Shown: in pieces, positions 9,020 through 18,287 of the stretch
Layout of the letters: each line of letters begins with the position of its first letter
Numbering within the stretch: the first letter of the stretch is position 1
NCBI GenBank assembly: GCA_016713645.1
Contig: JADJOU010000004.1
Coordinates: 124,001-188,000, forward strand
Length of the DNA: 64,000 bases
Origin: Bacteroidota bacterium
GTDB taxonomy: Bacteria; Bacteroidota; Bacteroidia; Chitinophagales; JADJOU01
Reading direction: 5' to 3'
Program-made: the position numbers and the translations under genes
Notes under the pieces: model-generated
The model's input: only the letters and a program-made list of their open reading frames with translations
What the model was told of the DNA's origin: nothing
The model's database searches: none

Positions 9020-10747
9020 TTAGTCTTTTCTCAATTTTATGCTGTAATTTAATTCGTCTCCTGCAATATTCAATATATATATACCTTCTCTAAGCCATGA
9101 GAAATCAATATTTTCTATCTCCTCACCCGACCAGATATTTTGTCCGATGGAATTAAAAAGGGTGTATTCAACTTGTTTTAATGGAATATTTATATGCAAA
9201 TTTCCTTGAAATGGATTTGGATATATTTGAATGGTCGATTTGTTCGGGTTCGAAAGATTTGTTGGAACAAGGGTATTGTTAAGACACCTGCAAGCAAAGC
9301 CACTCGATTTTTGTGTTGTCCAAATTTTTATGGAATCATCATCCGCAATCATATAGATATGCCGAGCCATGTCCGGAGCGGTTTCCGTAGAAGTCCAAAA
9401 TGTACTCACCAAATTGGCTCCATTGAAATCGCCCAATGAGCCTCTATCTCCAGTATGTTTGGCGGAAAAACCAGTGGAATCATTGCCAATGCCGTTTGGA
9501 GCATTTCCTTCTCCCACAATCTTGAGCGCATTGCTGCTCGATGTTGCATGGTCGATAAGGACTTGAAATTCAGTTAGACTTGGAACATGCCATCCCATAG
9601 GGCATAAGCCTTGACTGCTTGGTGCATTCTTATAATTCATCAATTCATTCCAATCATAATAGCCTCCGTACTGATTAGAGGTATTGATATTATTGTTATA
9701 ACAGTATTTCTCAAATATCATATTATTCGTGACATCAGCGTGCGGGACACCTGTATTATTGCTCTGAACAAAAACTCCATAAGTCAGATTTTGTTTCATC
9801 CAACATTGGTTGCCAATTTTTACGGTGGTATATTTGCGATTATCGCGCATATCGAGGAAAGTATCTCCACAAGTAAAATTGATATTGAGATTATACGTTT
9901 CTCCGACATAAATAGCAATATATTTATTGGCACTTATTTTTATAATAGAAGGATCACCGCCATTTAGATTTGTATTGACAAAGCCTTGCCAAGAGGTTCC
10001 ATCTGATGTAGCATTATACCAAATAAGTTGACCAGAACCATAGAACCTCATTTCGCTATTGTTTTCCAACATCAAATTCCCTGTCCAGTTGTGTGCATTA
10101 TCTGACGTTATAGTCGCTTGTTGTGTAAACTGAATGCCATTGCTTCCCGTAGCGTGAAATGCTCCATCTTGCGGTGCGCCTGCTGGTGCGGTATAATGCC
10201 ATTCATTTTTGAATTGTAAAACAGCCGGATCAATGACAGGTCTGGTGGGGTGATCGAAGCGAGGATTGGGTTCGAAGTTAAATTGAATTCCATCCTTGCT
10301 CACCGCTGAATATGTATTGACCAAGGAGTCCAATCCACCTTTAGGCAAGCCATTGCTAGAGGAAAAATAGATGCGAATACTATCTGCATTGATCACCGCT
10401 AAAGTAGGGTCAAAGGGGCGTTGGTAATTCGTTGGAATATCAGGAATTACAATGGGAACAGGTTGCGTCCAAGTCAAACCTGCGTCATAAGAAAACTTGA
10501 CAGCCACTCTATCCCATGTGGGAGAATTCATGGGTTGTCTAAACCACTGAAATGCGCAGACCAATGTATCTCCATGCCACTGAACAACACTGGGCACGCC
10601 AGATGAATCTTGGTAAATTGCCGGGGTATTGAAAATTTTACCATCTGCTGAAGTCGCTATTTTCAGCGGCCTTTGCCATGGATAGTTTTGTGCTTGTATA
10701 GACAAAACAAAATAGCTCAGTATGAAACAAAGTGCATATCGATTCAT
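9020..10747 (-). CDS. Secreted protein: N-terminal sialidase-like fold, FISUMP domain, T9SS sorting domain
   Basis: About 575 residues from the ATG at 10747. A longer in-frame start would overlap the exonuclease gene upstream and bury the signal peptide, so I reject it. After the signal peptide (RYALCFILSYFVLSIQAQ), residues about 20-290 show Trp-rich blades and aspartate-rich turns like glycosidase or BNR-type propellers. From about 295 the FISUMP domain follows (DMRDNRKYTTVKIG, NQCWMKQNL, GLCPMGWHVPS, GFACRC). The last about 75 residues are a T9SS sorting domain (IYPNPFQGNLHI). Catalytic function is not shown; an extracellular glycan-related role is plausible. Confidence 0.8.
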   Translation of the reverse strand: MNRYALCFILSYFVLSIQAQNYPWQRPLKIATSADGKIFNTPAIYQDSSGVPSVVQWHGDTLVCAFQWFRQPMNSPTWDRVAVKFSYDAGLTWTQPVPIVIPDIPTNYQRPFDPTLAVINADSIRIYFSSSNGLPKGGLDSLVNTYSAVSKDGIQFNFEPNPRFDHPTRPVIDPAVLQFKNEWHYTAPAGAPQDGAFHATGSNGIQFTQQATITSDNAHNWTGNLMLENNSEMRFYGSGQLIWYNATSDGTSWQGFVNTNLNGGDPSIIKISANKYIAIYVGETYNLNINFTCGDTFLDMRDNRKYTTVKIGNQCWMKQNLTYGVFVQSNNTGVPHADVTNNMIFEKYCYNNNINTSNQYGGYYDWNELMNYKNAPSSQGLCPMGWHVPSLTEFQVLIDHATSSSNALKIVGEGNAPNGIGNDSTGFSAKHTGDRGSLGDFNGANLVSTFWTSTETAPDMARHIYMIADDDSIKIWTTQKSSGFACRCLNNTLVPTNLSNPNKSTIQIYPNPFQGNLHINIPLKQVEYTLFNSIGQNIWSGEEIENIDFSWLREGIYILNIAGDELNYSIKLRKD

Positions 10748-10758
10748 CTTTTTAGAAT

Positions 10759-11364
10759 TTACAATTTTCCTAGTCGTTTCAACTCCCAAAAACATCTCGC
10801 AGTCGCTTGAATATCTACAGCGGCATTATGCGCCTCTTCAAAATCTGCATTGAACAGTTTAATATGCAATTCAGATAGTTTGGGCCATTTATATCCATAG
10901 GGCCCTTGAATGGCACAGAAATCTGTGGTTCGCTGCATCGTGCAAATTTTCTTCTTGGGCGCAATGGGGTCTTTTCCCTTTAATCGCAAGTATTCTGCGC
11001 CCATGATTTTTTCATCAAAACTCATATTATGGGCAATCAATAATTCAGACTCTTCGATGAGCTTTTGAAATTCATGCAATACCCCTGCAAGCGCTATGCC
11101 TTTTTCCATAGCGATTTCTTGGGTGATGCCGTGAATATTGGACGATTCTTTTGGAATGATAAATCCATCGGGTTTGATGGTATGATCGCCCTCCGAAATC
11201 TTATTTCCATTTTGATCGTAAATGATATACGCCAATTGAACCAACCTAGGCCAATTGTTTAAATCTGAAACGGGGGCTTTCCAGTTTTTGGGCAATCCCG
11301 TGGTCTCTGTATCAAAAAAAAGATATTTTGTCGGTTGACTAAATAGGTCTTGTTGCATGTGCAT
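10759..11364 (-). CDS. 3'-5' exonuclease, DnaQ/RNase T fold
   Basis: 201 residues. Exo I is FFDTETTGLP (acidic pair near residues 17-19), Exo II is HNMSFDEKI (about 117-125), and Exo III is HNAAVDIQATARCF (about 180-193). This gives the full DEDDh set of metal ligands. Single-domain enzymes like this trim DNA or RNA 3' ends or proofread; which one is not clear here. The gene sits 11 bp upstream of the FISUMP protein start and 8 bp downstream of the chaN-like stop, suggesting a loose minus-strand run. The start methionine pair MHMQQ leaves either start possible. Confidence 0.88.
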   Translation of the reverse strand: MHMQQDLFSQPTKYLFFDTETTGLPKNWKAPVSDLNNWPRLVQLAYIIYDQNGNKISEGDHTIKPDGFIIPKESSNIHGITQEIAMEKGIALAGVLHEFQKLIEESELLIAHNMSFDEKIMGAEYLRLKGKDPIAPKKKICTMQRTTDFCAIQGPYGYKWPKLSELHIKLFNADFEEAHNAAVDIQATARCFWELKRLGKL

Positions 11365-11372
11365 GATTGTAT

Positions 11373-12310
11373 TTACTCTTTGTAAGTCTTGGGAATACTT
11401 GGATCCGTGATAATGATATAATCACCTTCGTGTTTGTGATCTTCCCATTTGATGTTTGGATAATTATCGTCAGAACCAGTTGATATAACGAGGCTTTTAA
11501 CTTTTGAACTGTATTTTTTTAATTGCGTTACAATGGCAAATCCCTCATCGCTGTGAAATCTCCCATTGACTTGAAATACTTTTTGTTTTTTATTTTTTTT
11601 CAAATATTCAGAAATGGAATAAGCCATTGTCGCATCCCAAAGTGATTGGCCCATAATCAAATTAAAACCGCCCATGGGCATCATGGCAGGGGCTTTTTTT
11701 TAGCTGCGGTGTCAGGTGTTTTGGGTGCTGGACTATGCGACAAACTCATCAGTTTTTCATAGTATTTCCCTGAGGCAGTATCAAATGGGAGAGGAGCAAA
11801 ATTGGATTTTGATTCTTCACCCAATGCTTTCAAAGCGGCTTGCCCTTTTCTGCCGACGAGATTGGTATACCTACTCGGTGCATTGGCGCAGATGACATCC
11901 AATCCCTTGTTCTTGGCAAATTCAACCATCGGTTTATAATCCCTGTAATTGCTCCAAACTCGGGCGTCTTTTGTGAAATTTTTCTCGCGAATATCACCGC
12001 GCAAATATTCATTCATCACATCCTGTACATCCCTATCAAACATTTCCATCGAAAGGGTAATGCCCTTGCCGAACTTTGCATGCAGTGCTTCAAAAATCGC
12101 TTGCTCCAAATAATGTCCTATTGAATCATTGTGCTCTTCTCCAAAAAATAAGACATCATGCCCTTCCATATCGCCAATAATCTCGCTGATACTTACTTCT
12201 TTATTGGCTTTCGTAGAATAAATTTTGAAGTGTTTATCAGTTATCTGACTTTGAACGCTTGTTGAAAATAGAAGGAATGCGCATACAAAAAAGGGAAGAA
12301 GGTTTTTCAT
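11373..12310 (-). CDS. ChaN family lipoprotein-like protein, one frameshift
   Basis: The N-terminal half carries a signal peptide (LLPFFVCAFLLFSTSVQSQ) and the ChaN signature VLFFGEEHNDSIGH plus MEMFDRDVQ. The C-terminal half carries MGGFNLIMGQSLWDATMAYSI and VFQVNGRFHSDEG. ChaN-like proteins bind haem or iron in some bacteria; that role is inferred only from the family. The two halves meet at a run of eight T at 11694-11701 (A on the coding strand). Nine would keep Lys-Lys-Lys-Ala-Pro-Ala-Met-Met in frame. The joined length is about 312 residues, right for the family, so the gap is probably a homopolymer error. Confidence 0.85.
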
Positions 12311-12396
12311 AAAATGATTCTATAATTTAATGCATGAAGATACAATAAGATTGATAAAGAATGTAAAATTGATTTGCGAATAGCAACTTCTAGCAA

Positions 12397-13551
12397 TTAT
12401 ATTTTCAGGAATCGTACCACCCGCTGTGTCCATTTTTTATTCTGTCCGAGCATGATAGCCAAACTCAATATCCATGGAGCTTTAGAAATGAGTTTGAGAA
12501 TGAATGTATTTCTTTTTAATTCTGGACCAATTTTAGCAAACAATTGAACATCGTAATTTTTCATGGTAGATGCATCAAACTTGCCATTTTTAAAACAATG
12601 AACTGCTTGAATAGCTGCAAAATAGCCACTCCACATCGCATAGTCAATGCCATGTCCTTGCAAGGGATCGATAAGGGATGCCGCATCGCCGCAGAGCATG
12701 AATCGATTGCCAGATATTGGTTTTTGTTCAATACCCAATGGCAATCCAAAACTCTTGATCTCCTGATGTAAAATGGAGTTTTTAAATCGTTCAGAGATTT
12801 GTGGTCGATTTTGAAGTATATCTTCCATGGTGTGGCGCAAACTCATCGGGAGTTTCTTTCCGCCAAATTTCTCTTGCAATATGCCAAATCCAACATTCAC
12901 CCAACCATTTTCCAAGGGAAATATCCAGAAATAGCCGGGCAATAGATCTTTGAAGAAATGCAATTCGTTGACGCCTTCTTGAATTCCTTCAACATTAGAA
13001 TAATATGCCCTAACAGCAGAGCAGGCGTGTTCATTGCTTATATCGTCTTCTGCTAGTTTGCGTTTGACAAATGAATTTGCTCCATCACAGCCAATGACAA
13101 TCGATGCTTTGATAGCAGTCTCATCTTGGAATTGACAGAGCGCGCCTTCATTATTCACCTCGATGGACTTCAATCGCTTATTCTCAAGAATGCTCGTTGC
13201 TGTTTCCTTTCGAACCAGTTCGACTAAAAAATTGTCGAAATCGATGCGCTTGCTATTATAGGCATAAGTCACCCAATCAAGGCTGATGGATTTGCCATTG
13301 GGGGAAAACATGCGCCCGGTTCGTATTTCATGTTTGTCAGTAAAAGCGCGCATCGCACGACCCCAAGCGGGATTGATTTTATCCATCGCTTTAAAAGCAG
13401 GACCTGGTATGGCATCGCCACAAATTTTATCGCGGGGAAATATTGATTTATCGACCAATGCTACTTTGAGTCCACTGCCATGTAGCGCCAATGCGCAGGC
13501 TGTTCCCGCTGGACCAGCACCAATAATTGCTATGTCGTATTTGTCTTCCAA
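12397..13551 (-). CDS. Geranylgeranyl reductase family FAD-dependent oxidoreductase
   Basis: 384 residues. An N-terminal dinucleotide fold (IAIIGAGPAGTACALAL) is followed by the family motif KICGDAIPGPAFKAM (about residues 40-54). The second FAD-binding motif is CGDAASLIDPLQGHGIDYAM (about 286-305). Members reduce isoprenoid double bonds or hydroxylate aromatic rings; the substrate here is unknown (menaquinone or carotenoid lipids are possible). The start is a TTG, with a good TAnnTTTG promoter box only 5 bp upstream, so translation may be leaderless. It stands alone, with about 100 bp on each side. Confidence 0.85.
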   Translation of the reverse strand: MEDKYDIAIIGAGPAGTACALALHGSGLKVALVDKSIFPRDKICGDAIPGPAFKAMDKINPAWGRAMRAFTDKHEIRTGRMFSPNGKSISLDWVTYAYNSKRIDFDNFLVELVRKETATSILENKRLKSIEVNNEGALCQFQDETAIKASIVIGCDGANSFVKRKLAEDDISNEHACSAVRAYYSNVEGIQEGVNELHFFKDLLPGYFWIFPLENGWVNVGFGILQEKFGGKKLPMSLRHTMEDILQNRPQISERFKNSILHQEIKSFGLPLGIEQKPISGNRFMLCGDAASLIDPLQGHGIDYAMWSGYFAAIQAVHCFKNGKFDASTMKNYDVQLFAKIGPELKRNTFILKLISKAPWILSLAIMLGQNKKWTQRVVRFLKI

Positions 13552-13556
13552 TATTA

Positions 13557-13564
13557 CAAAAATA
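13557..13564 (-). promoter_or_regulatory. -7 box TATTTTTG upstream of the flavoprotein gene
   Basis: On the minus strand TATTTTTG matches TAnnTTTG. Its last base is 5 bp from the TTG start codon at 13551, so the transcript would have almost no leader. A TTG lies roughly 22 bp upstream as a possible -33 element. Confidence 0.5.
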
Positions 13565-13659
13565 CTTCAATATTATAAAAGCACCCCAATATTCATCGCG
13601 TTAGTCATAAATTCAATTGATTAATATGCAGTATTTTATAATGGTGAAATGTTAAATGA

Positions 13660-14082
13660 TTATTTCATGACTACTGTGCCATCTTCATGAAAAGAAACTT
13701 CTTTATTTAGGACGCCCTTTTTTAAATCCACTTCATAAAATTGGCCGTTCTCTTCAGATTCTGCTAAATCAGCCTTAGCTATTTTCCAATCGCCATATTG
13801 TATATTGATGGCCATTTTCACGCGCTCTGGCAATTTTGAAATTTCAATTTGCTTTTCTGTTTCTAACCAAGTGCCATCTTCTTTGAACGTAGCGGAGTAG
13901 TTCTTTCCATCCATCATAAATTCTGCTTCCCATACTTTTATTTTTTCCATTTCCCATTTCACTTTTATCGCAGTAGGAAATTTGGATGCAAATGCATCTT
14001 TGACAAGCTTTGGTGGAATCAAAGCAAAAGAACTTGTTGAGAATAATACAATAGAGAGAATGGTTAGTGCAAAGAATTTCAT
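13660..14082 (-). CDS. Secreted PepSY-like protein
   Basis: 140 residues with a signal peptide (LTILSIVLFSTSSFAL, residues 6-21). It has two repeats of the PepSY-like/BLIP-like fold seen in Bacteroidota: PKLVKDAFASKFPTAIKVKW then EAEFMMDGKNYSATF, and PERVKMAINIQYGDWKIA then FYEVDLKKGVLNKEVSF. The usual guess for this group is a periplasmic binding or protease-inhibitor-like module; no substrate is known. It is intact and monocistronic, 68 bp upstream of the deaminase gene on the same strand. Confidence is high for the family and low for function. Confidence 0.8.
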   Translation of the reverse strand: MKFFALTILSIVLFSTSSFALIPPKLVKDAFASKFPTAIKVKWEMEKIKVWEAEFMMDGKNYSATFKEDGTWLETEKQIEISKLPERVKMAINIQYGDWKIAKADLAESEENGQFYEVDLKKGVLNKEVSFHEDGTVVMK

Positions 14083-14150
14083 GAAATCAATTTTAATGAT
14101 GAAATCAAATATATTCTTTTTTTAGAAAGATTCAAATAGAGAATTTTGAA

Positions 14151-14636
14151 TCATTTATTTCTAGCATCTGTTCCAAACATCCACAGCGGACTTCTATCCA
14201 TGATTTCTTTGGCTTCTTTCTCCATAAAACCTCCGATAATTTCTGGGGGATCTGCAAAAATGGGCGCCATGATGCTCAATTCAGGGTCTTGCAATATCGA
14301 CCATTTGGTATAACCGCCGACATAAGGGGAAGGCAGCGCAAAAACGACCCGTTTGATTTTGAACTCGCGTATCATAAATGAGCACATTGGACATGGCTCA
14401 CAACTAGTATATAAGGTGCATTCCGATAAATCATGACTACCTAAAACTTGATGCGCTTTATTTAAGGCAACGATTTCTGCATGCTCAGATATTTTTGTTT
14501 TGTAATCATTATGTCCTTCCACAATGATTTTGTCTTCTATCGCAATCAAACTGCCAAAGGCGGCATCCCCTGATTCTAGAGATTCTTTTGAGAGTTGAAT
14601 GCATCGGGACATCATTTTTTGATCGTAGTCTTTCAT
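14151..14636 (-). CDS. Cytidine/deoxycytidylate-type nucleoside deaminase
   Basis: 161 residues. The zinc site is complete: HAEIVALN (His ligand and the proton-shuttling Glu, about residues 51-58) and CEPCPMCSFM (two Cys ligands, about 79-88). The N-terminal AAFGSLIA and EGHNDYK match the guanine deaminase / tRNA adenosine deaminase-like branch. The C-terminal extension ends with GFMEKEAKEIM rather than a tRNA-binding tail, so I do not call it TadA. It acts in nucleoside salvage in the cytoplasm by inference. No break was seen. Confidence 0.85.
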   Translation of the reverse strand: MKDYDQKMMSRCIQLSKESLESGDAAFGSLIAIEDKIIVEGHNDYKTKISEHAEIVALNKAHQVLGSHDLSECTLYTSCEPCPMCSFMIREFKIKRVVFALPSPYVGGYTKWSILQDPELSIMAPIFADPPEIIGGFMEKEAKEIMDRSPLWMFGTDARNK

Positions 14637-14798
14637 GAATAAAATATCACTTATAGCTTTTAGTATTTGTTTTTATTGAATTGAAGGATAGAATATAAAT
14701 TCCATAGTTCATCTAATCAATAACCAAATGTACTTTTTCGCTATTAATAAATAAAAATTTTATTCAAATGGAGCTTGTCTTTGCTGGAAGAAATGCAC

Positions 14799-15215
14799 TT
14801 ATTCTCCTCGGCTGCTCATTACCTGAGCCACGCATGCACCCACTATCCCTGCCAATATGGTATTGACGACTATGTCTACTATCACTGCATTGAAATTGTT
14901 GAAGAGATTCGTCATCGAATGAAAACTCAAGTCTAAATACAATGCGATTAGCAGACCTACAATGGCGCCAATTTTAATTCCAGACATGAATCCAATTGTA
15001 TTCGAAATACTAAAAATAAATGCCAATAAAAATCCAGAGGCTAGATTGGAGGCAATTAAAGCCCACCAAATCATTTGGTCATCTGGCTTCATCGCGCATT
15101 GATTAAAACTGTTAGTTGTAAAATCTTTTAACAAGATGCCATATACAATCCATCCAAGAAAAAAGTATGCGATGCCGCCGGTTAGTCCACCGAATAATAT
15201 TTTGTTTGTTTTCAT
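14799..15215 (-). CDS. Four-helix membrane protein of unknown function
   Basis: 138 residues: an N-terminal glycine-rich helix (ILFGGLTGGIAYFFLGWIVYG), helices near 45-70 and 75-92, and a last one (VDIVVNTILAGIVGACVA) with small-residue zippers. A conserved-looking loop holds QCAMKPDDQMIWW. I know similar proteins in Bacteroidota only as hypothetical. A 162-bp AT-rich gap separates it from the deaminase gene at 14151-14636, and 160 bp separate it from the VOC gene at 15376-15775. It has no obvious partner gene. Confidence 0.65.
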   Translation of the reverse strand: MKTNKILFGGLTGGIAYFFLGWIVYGILLKDFTTNSFNQCAMKPDDQMIWWALIASNLASGFLLAFIFSISNTIGFMSGIKIGAIVGLLIALYLDLSFHSMTNLFNNFNAVIVDIVVNTILAGIVGACVAQVMSSRGE

Positions 15216-15375
15216 AGAATTTGATTTTAATTCAAATTTATTGAATTATATGATAGTAGCAAAAAAACTTATACACAATGAACTATTATTGAGTTAAATA
15301 GTTTAGTTTTTTTGTGTCAAAAGCATAAAATGATATCATTGGCAATTTTTATCATTTTTCTGTATTCTTATAAAT

Positions 15376-15775
15376 TTAGCTTTTGCGTAAAATAGCTTGT
15401 TCATATAATTCAATTGGCAATCCATCTGGATCGAAAATAAAGGTGAATCGCTTATGGGTGAATTCATCTATTCGTATTGGTTCCGCATAGACGCCATGGG
15501 TTGCCAATGATTCTAATACTTCCTTTAAGTTTTCTACTTCAAATGCGAGATGCCTGAGCCCTGCAGATTCTGGATTAGTCAATCTTTTGGTGGATTCGGG
15601 AAAGAAAATAATTCAATGATATATGTATCGCCAATCCTAAATCTAATTTATAGGAATTTCTATCTGCTCTATAAACCTCGCGAAGAATTTTTAATCCCAA
15701 TATCTCTGTATAGAATTTCTTTGACGATTCATAGTTGGAGCTGATAATCGCGATATGGTGGATTTTTTTGAGCAA
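15376..15775 (-). CDS. VOC family protein (glyoxalase-like, YaeR/GloA2 type), two frameshifts
   Basis: The N-terminal half MLKKIHHIAIISSNYESSKKF and the C-terminal half AGLRHLAFEVENL and FDPDGLPIELYEQ are the paired beta-alpha-beta modules of VOC metalloenzymes, with His and Glu metal ligands. Two single-base losses interrupt them, near 15633 (an A/T doublet) and at the T run 15585-15588. Restoring them gives Asp-Thr-Tyr-Ile-Ile-Glu-Leu-Phe-Ser-Phe-Pro, as in relatives. The joined length of about 134 residues is normal. The function is a lactoylglutathione-lyase-like or other VOC reaction; the real substrate is unknown. Confidence 0.82.
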
Positions 15776-15842
15776 AGTTTATATTACTTCGAAGTGCATT
15801 AAACTTTTTAAATTGTATTAGAGTATTGGATAGATTCATTTT

Positions 15843-16317
15843 CTATTTTTGTAAAAAAGAAGAATACATCCAAACAAATTTCTCTTGCGCTCTAATATAG
15901 TCACTCATTAATGCATTAGTTCCTTCATCGCCTGCCTCGCCAGACAATTGAAGCAATTCTCTCTGTAAAATAATTATAGTCTGAAATGATTCTAATATGT
16001 CGGAGACAGCTTTAATTCCATTACTCACTTGTTCACTTTCTGAAATTTTTGATGTTTTTTTGTATGTTGTATAATTGTGCATTGGGGTATGTCCTAGAGT
16101 TAAAATACGCTCTGCAACTTCATCAATCTTTAATTGAAGATCTGTATAGAGTTCTTCAAATTTAACATGAAGTTCAAAGAATTTATCGCCTTTAATGTTC
16201 AGTGATATCCACGTACATTTTGATAGAAAATAGAATAATTCCCAATAATTCATTGAGCTTTTCCGCTAAGTGTTTGACTTTTTTGCTGTTTAATCCTATT
16301 GCATTGATATTCTTCAT
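15843..16317 (-). CDS. dps: Dps family ferritin-like DNA-protection protein, two frameshifts
   Basis: Dps stores iron and protects DNA under oxidative or starvation stress as a dodecamer. The long C-terminal part is clear: FFELHVKFEELYTDLQLKIDEVAER carries the ferroxidase Asp and Glu within positions marked LH, KIDE and AER, then ILTLGHTP and SDYIRAQEKFVWM. The true start is the ATG at 16317 (MKNINAIGLNSKKVKHLAEK). Two single-base losses, near 16200 and 16239, hide the segment Tyr-Gln-Asn-Val-Arg-Gly-Tyr-His-Trp-Asn that holds the first ferroxidase His. Repaired length is about 158 residues, typical. Both breaks look like consensus errors. Confidence 0.88.
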
Positions 16318-16379
16318 TTTATTTTTTGTTTAAAGTTGATTTATGTGAAAGGAATAAGCGGTGTACTCTATCCACTCAA

Positions 16380-18287
16380 TTAACAAAGAGTATCTTCTTT
16401 TTGTTCAAAATTCATCAAAGTCAAACTTGAGAAAATGACCGCGATTGTCACGCCGACATCAGCAGCAATGGCAAATACCAAATTGCTATACCCACTAAAG
16501 GCCAAGATGATAAACAAGACCTTGATGGAAATGGCACTTATGGTATTGATTTTTATTCGCTGTATCGTTTTTTTCGAAAGTCTTATAATAAAAGGAATTA
16601 AGCCGAGTTGGTCATTCATCAATGCAATATTGGCGGGCTCAATAGCGGTGTCGCTGCCTGCAGCCCCCATGGCAATGCTGACGGTAGATTGAGCCATCGC
16701 AGGCGTATCGTTGATTCCGTCACCTGCCATCGCAACCCCTCCTTTACTTTTCATCAATTCCGCTATCTTTTCTTCTTTTCCCTCTGGAAGTAAATTCCCA
16801 TATATATGATCAATGCCAACTTTTTTTCCTATAAAATCGGCGGCATTTTGATGATCTCCGCTGAGAAGATAAACGCGCAGTCCCATTTCCTTTAGCTCAT
16901 TAATCGCCTTCGGTGCTTCCGGTTTTATTTGATCCATCAATCCAAGGATGCCCGCAATTCCCTTTCCAAAGCTAACTACAATACTTGTTTTACCCTCGGC
17001 ACTCAAAGATTGAACGATTTCCTCTGCTTGCGCATCTTCTGCCTTTGTATGTTCGCGAATGAAATCCATTTTACCTAAATAGATATCTTTGTTTGCACAA
17101 ACTAAACATTGTGCTGTTGCTCCTTTTCCGATGATGCTCTTATATCCAGTTGCTGTATGTGGCTCAAATCCCTCTTTTTTACTCGCCTCGATAATCGCAT
17201 TCGCTAAGGGATGTTCTGAAAACATTTCTGCTCCCGCTGTACAGGCCAATAACTCTTCTCTGCTTATTTGATTGAGGGGAAAAACATCTGTCACAACCGG
17301 TTTGCCATCTGTGATGGTTCGGGTTTTATCTAGCGCAATAGCTCCAATCTCAGACATCGCCTCTAAGTATTTCCCGCCTTTGATCAAAGCGCCTTTAGAA
17401 GATGCATTGCCAATCGCAGCGTAAATTGCAACAGGAGAGGAGATGACCAGTGCACAGGGGCAAGCGATGACTAGTAAGGAGATTGCTTGATTCAACCATG
17501 TTTTTTCATCTTGATGAAATACAAAAACGGGAATAATAAAAATACCAACGGCAATGAGAATCACCATGGGCGTATAATATTTAGCAAATTTTTGTATAAA
17601 TTGTTGCGTTTCACCTTTATGGGCATTTGCTTCAAAAGTCATTCGAATGATCTTCGAAAATGTGGTATCAGCTGAAATTTTTGTTGTCTCTATTTCAATA
17701 TATCTATGCTTGTTAAGTGTCCCCGCATAAACAAAATCTCCAATGTGCTTGTCTTTTGGAATGGGTTCACCGGTGATTGCCGATTCATCAATACTGGTCT
17801 CTCCCAGATGTATTTTGCCATCCAGCGGAATGAGTTCGCCAGATTTAATGCATATAATTGAACCAATTTCTACCTTATCAATATAAATATCTTCATGAAG
17901 GTGTTTTACATAAGCCGTTTTTGGCGCTTTTTGTATTAAACCTTCCATCGCGGTTTTTGAATTGGCGATTCCAATATCCTCCAATCGCTCTCCTAGAATA
18001 TACAAGACTATTACAACAGCCGCTTCGGGATATTCCCCTAAATAGAATGCACCAAATACAGCAATGGTCATCAATAAATTTATACTGCTGAATTTTAATT
18101 GGAAAATTGCCTTGAATCCTTTCCAAAGAATTTCATGTCCGATGCTCATTATAAATATTGCATAGATAAACGGCGCATAGGGCATTGGGATCTGTAAGTC
18201 GAACAGCGATAATATTTCGAATACCAAAGCCAGAGCAACGGCAATTAGGAGAAACTGAAATTTTCTGTCGTGAAAGGGGAGAGACAT
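16380..18287 (-). CDS. P1B-type heavy-metal ATPase (Zn/Cd/Pb exporter type)
   Basis: 635 residues, about eight membrane helices, no N-terminal metal-binding domain. The CPC ion site is in VIACPCALVISSPVA, the TGEP actuator loop in SAITGEPIPKDKH, the HP motif in SEHPLANAI, and the hinge is MAGDGINDTPA. The last helices carry ISIKVLF and AADVGVT, the Lys and Asp typical of the P1B-2 (Zn/Cd/Pb) group. Oddity: the phosphorylation motif reads DKTRT, not the near-universal DKTGT; the phosphorylated Asp itself is present. No metal-sensor gene is adjacent. Located next to dps, which fits a metal/oxidative-stress neighbourhood, though they are not clearly one operon. Confidence 0.92.
   Translation of the reverse strand: MSLPFHDRKFQFLLIAVALALVFEILSLFDLQIPMPYAPFIYAIFIMSIGHEILWKGFKAIFQLKFSSINLLMTIAVFGAFYLGEYPEAAVVIVLYILGERLEDIGIANSKTAMEGLIQKAPKTAYVKHLHEDIYIDKVEIGSIICIKSGELIPLDGKIHLGETSIDESAITGEPIPKDKHIGDFVYAGTLNKHRYIEIETTKISADTTFSKIIRMTFEANAHKGETQQFIQKFAKYYTPMVILIAVGIFIIPVFVFHQDEKTWLNQAISLLVIACPCALVISSPVAIYAAIGNASSKGALIKGGKYLEAMSEIGAIALDKTRTITDGKPVVTDVFPLNQISREELLACTAGAEMFSEHPLANAIIEASKKEGFEPHTATGYKSIIGKGATAQCLVCANKDIYLGKMDFIREHTKAEDAQAEEIVQSLSAEGKTSIVVSFGKGIAGILGLMDQIKPEAPKAINELKEMGLRVYLLSGDHQNAADFIGKKVGIDHIYGNLLPEGKEEKIAELMKSKGGVAMAGDGINDTPAMAQSTVSIAMGAAGSDTAIEPANIALMNDQLGLIPFIIRLSKKTIQRIKINTISAISIKVLFIILAFSGYSNLVFAIAADVGVTIAVIFSSLTLMNFEQKEDTLC

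Noticed and set aside
10748..10795. Longer N-terminus for the FISUMP protein
   Set aside because: It would place 16 charged residues before the signal peptide and overlap the exonuclease gene; the ATG at 10747 fits export.
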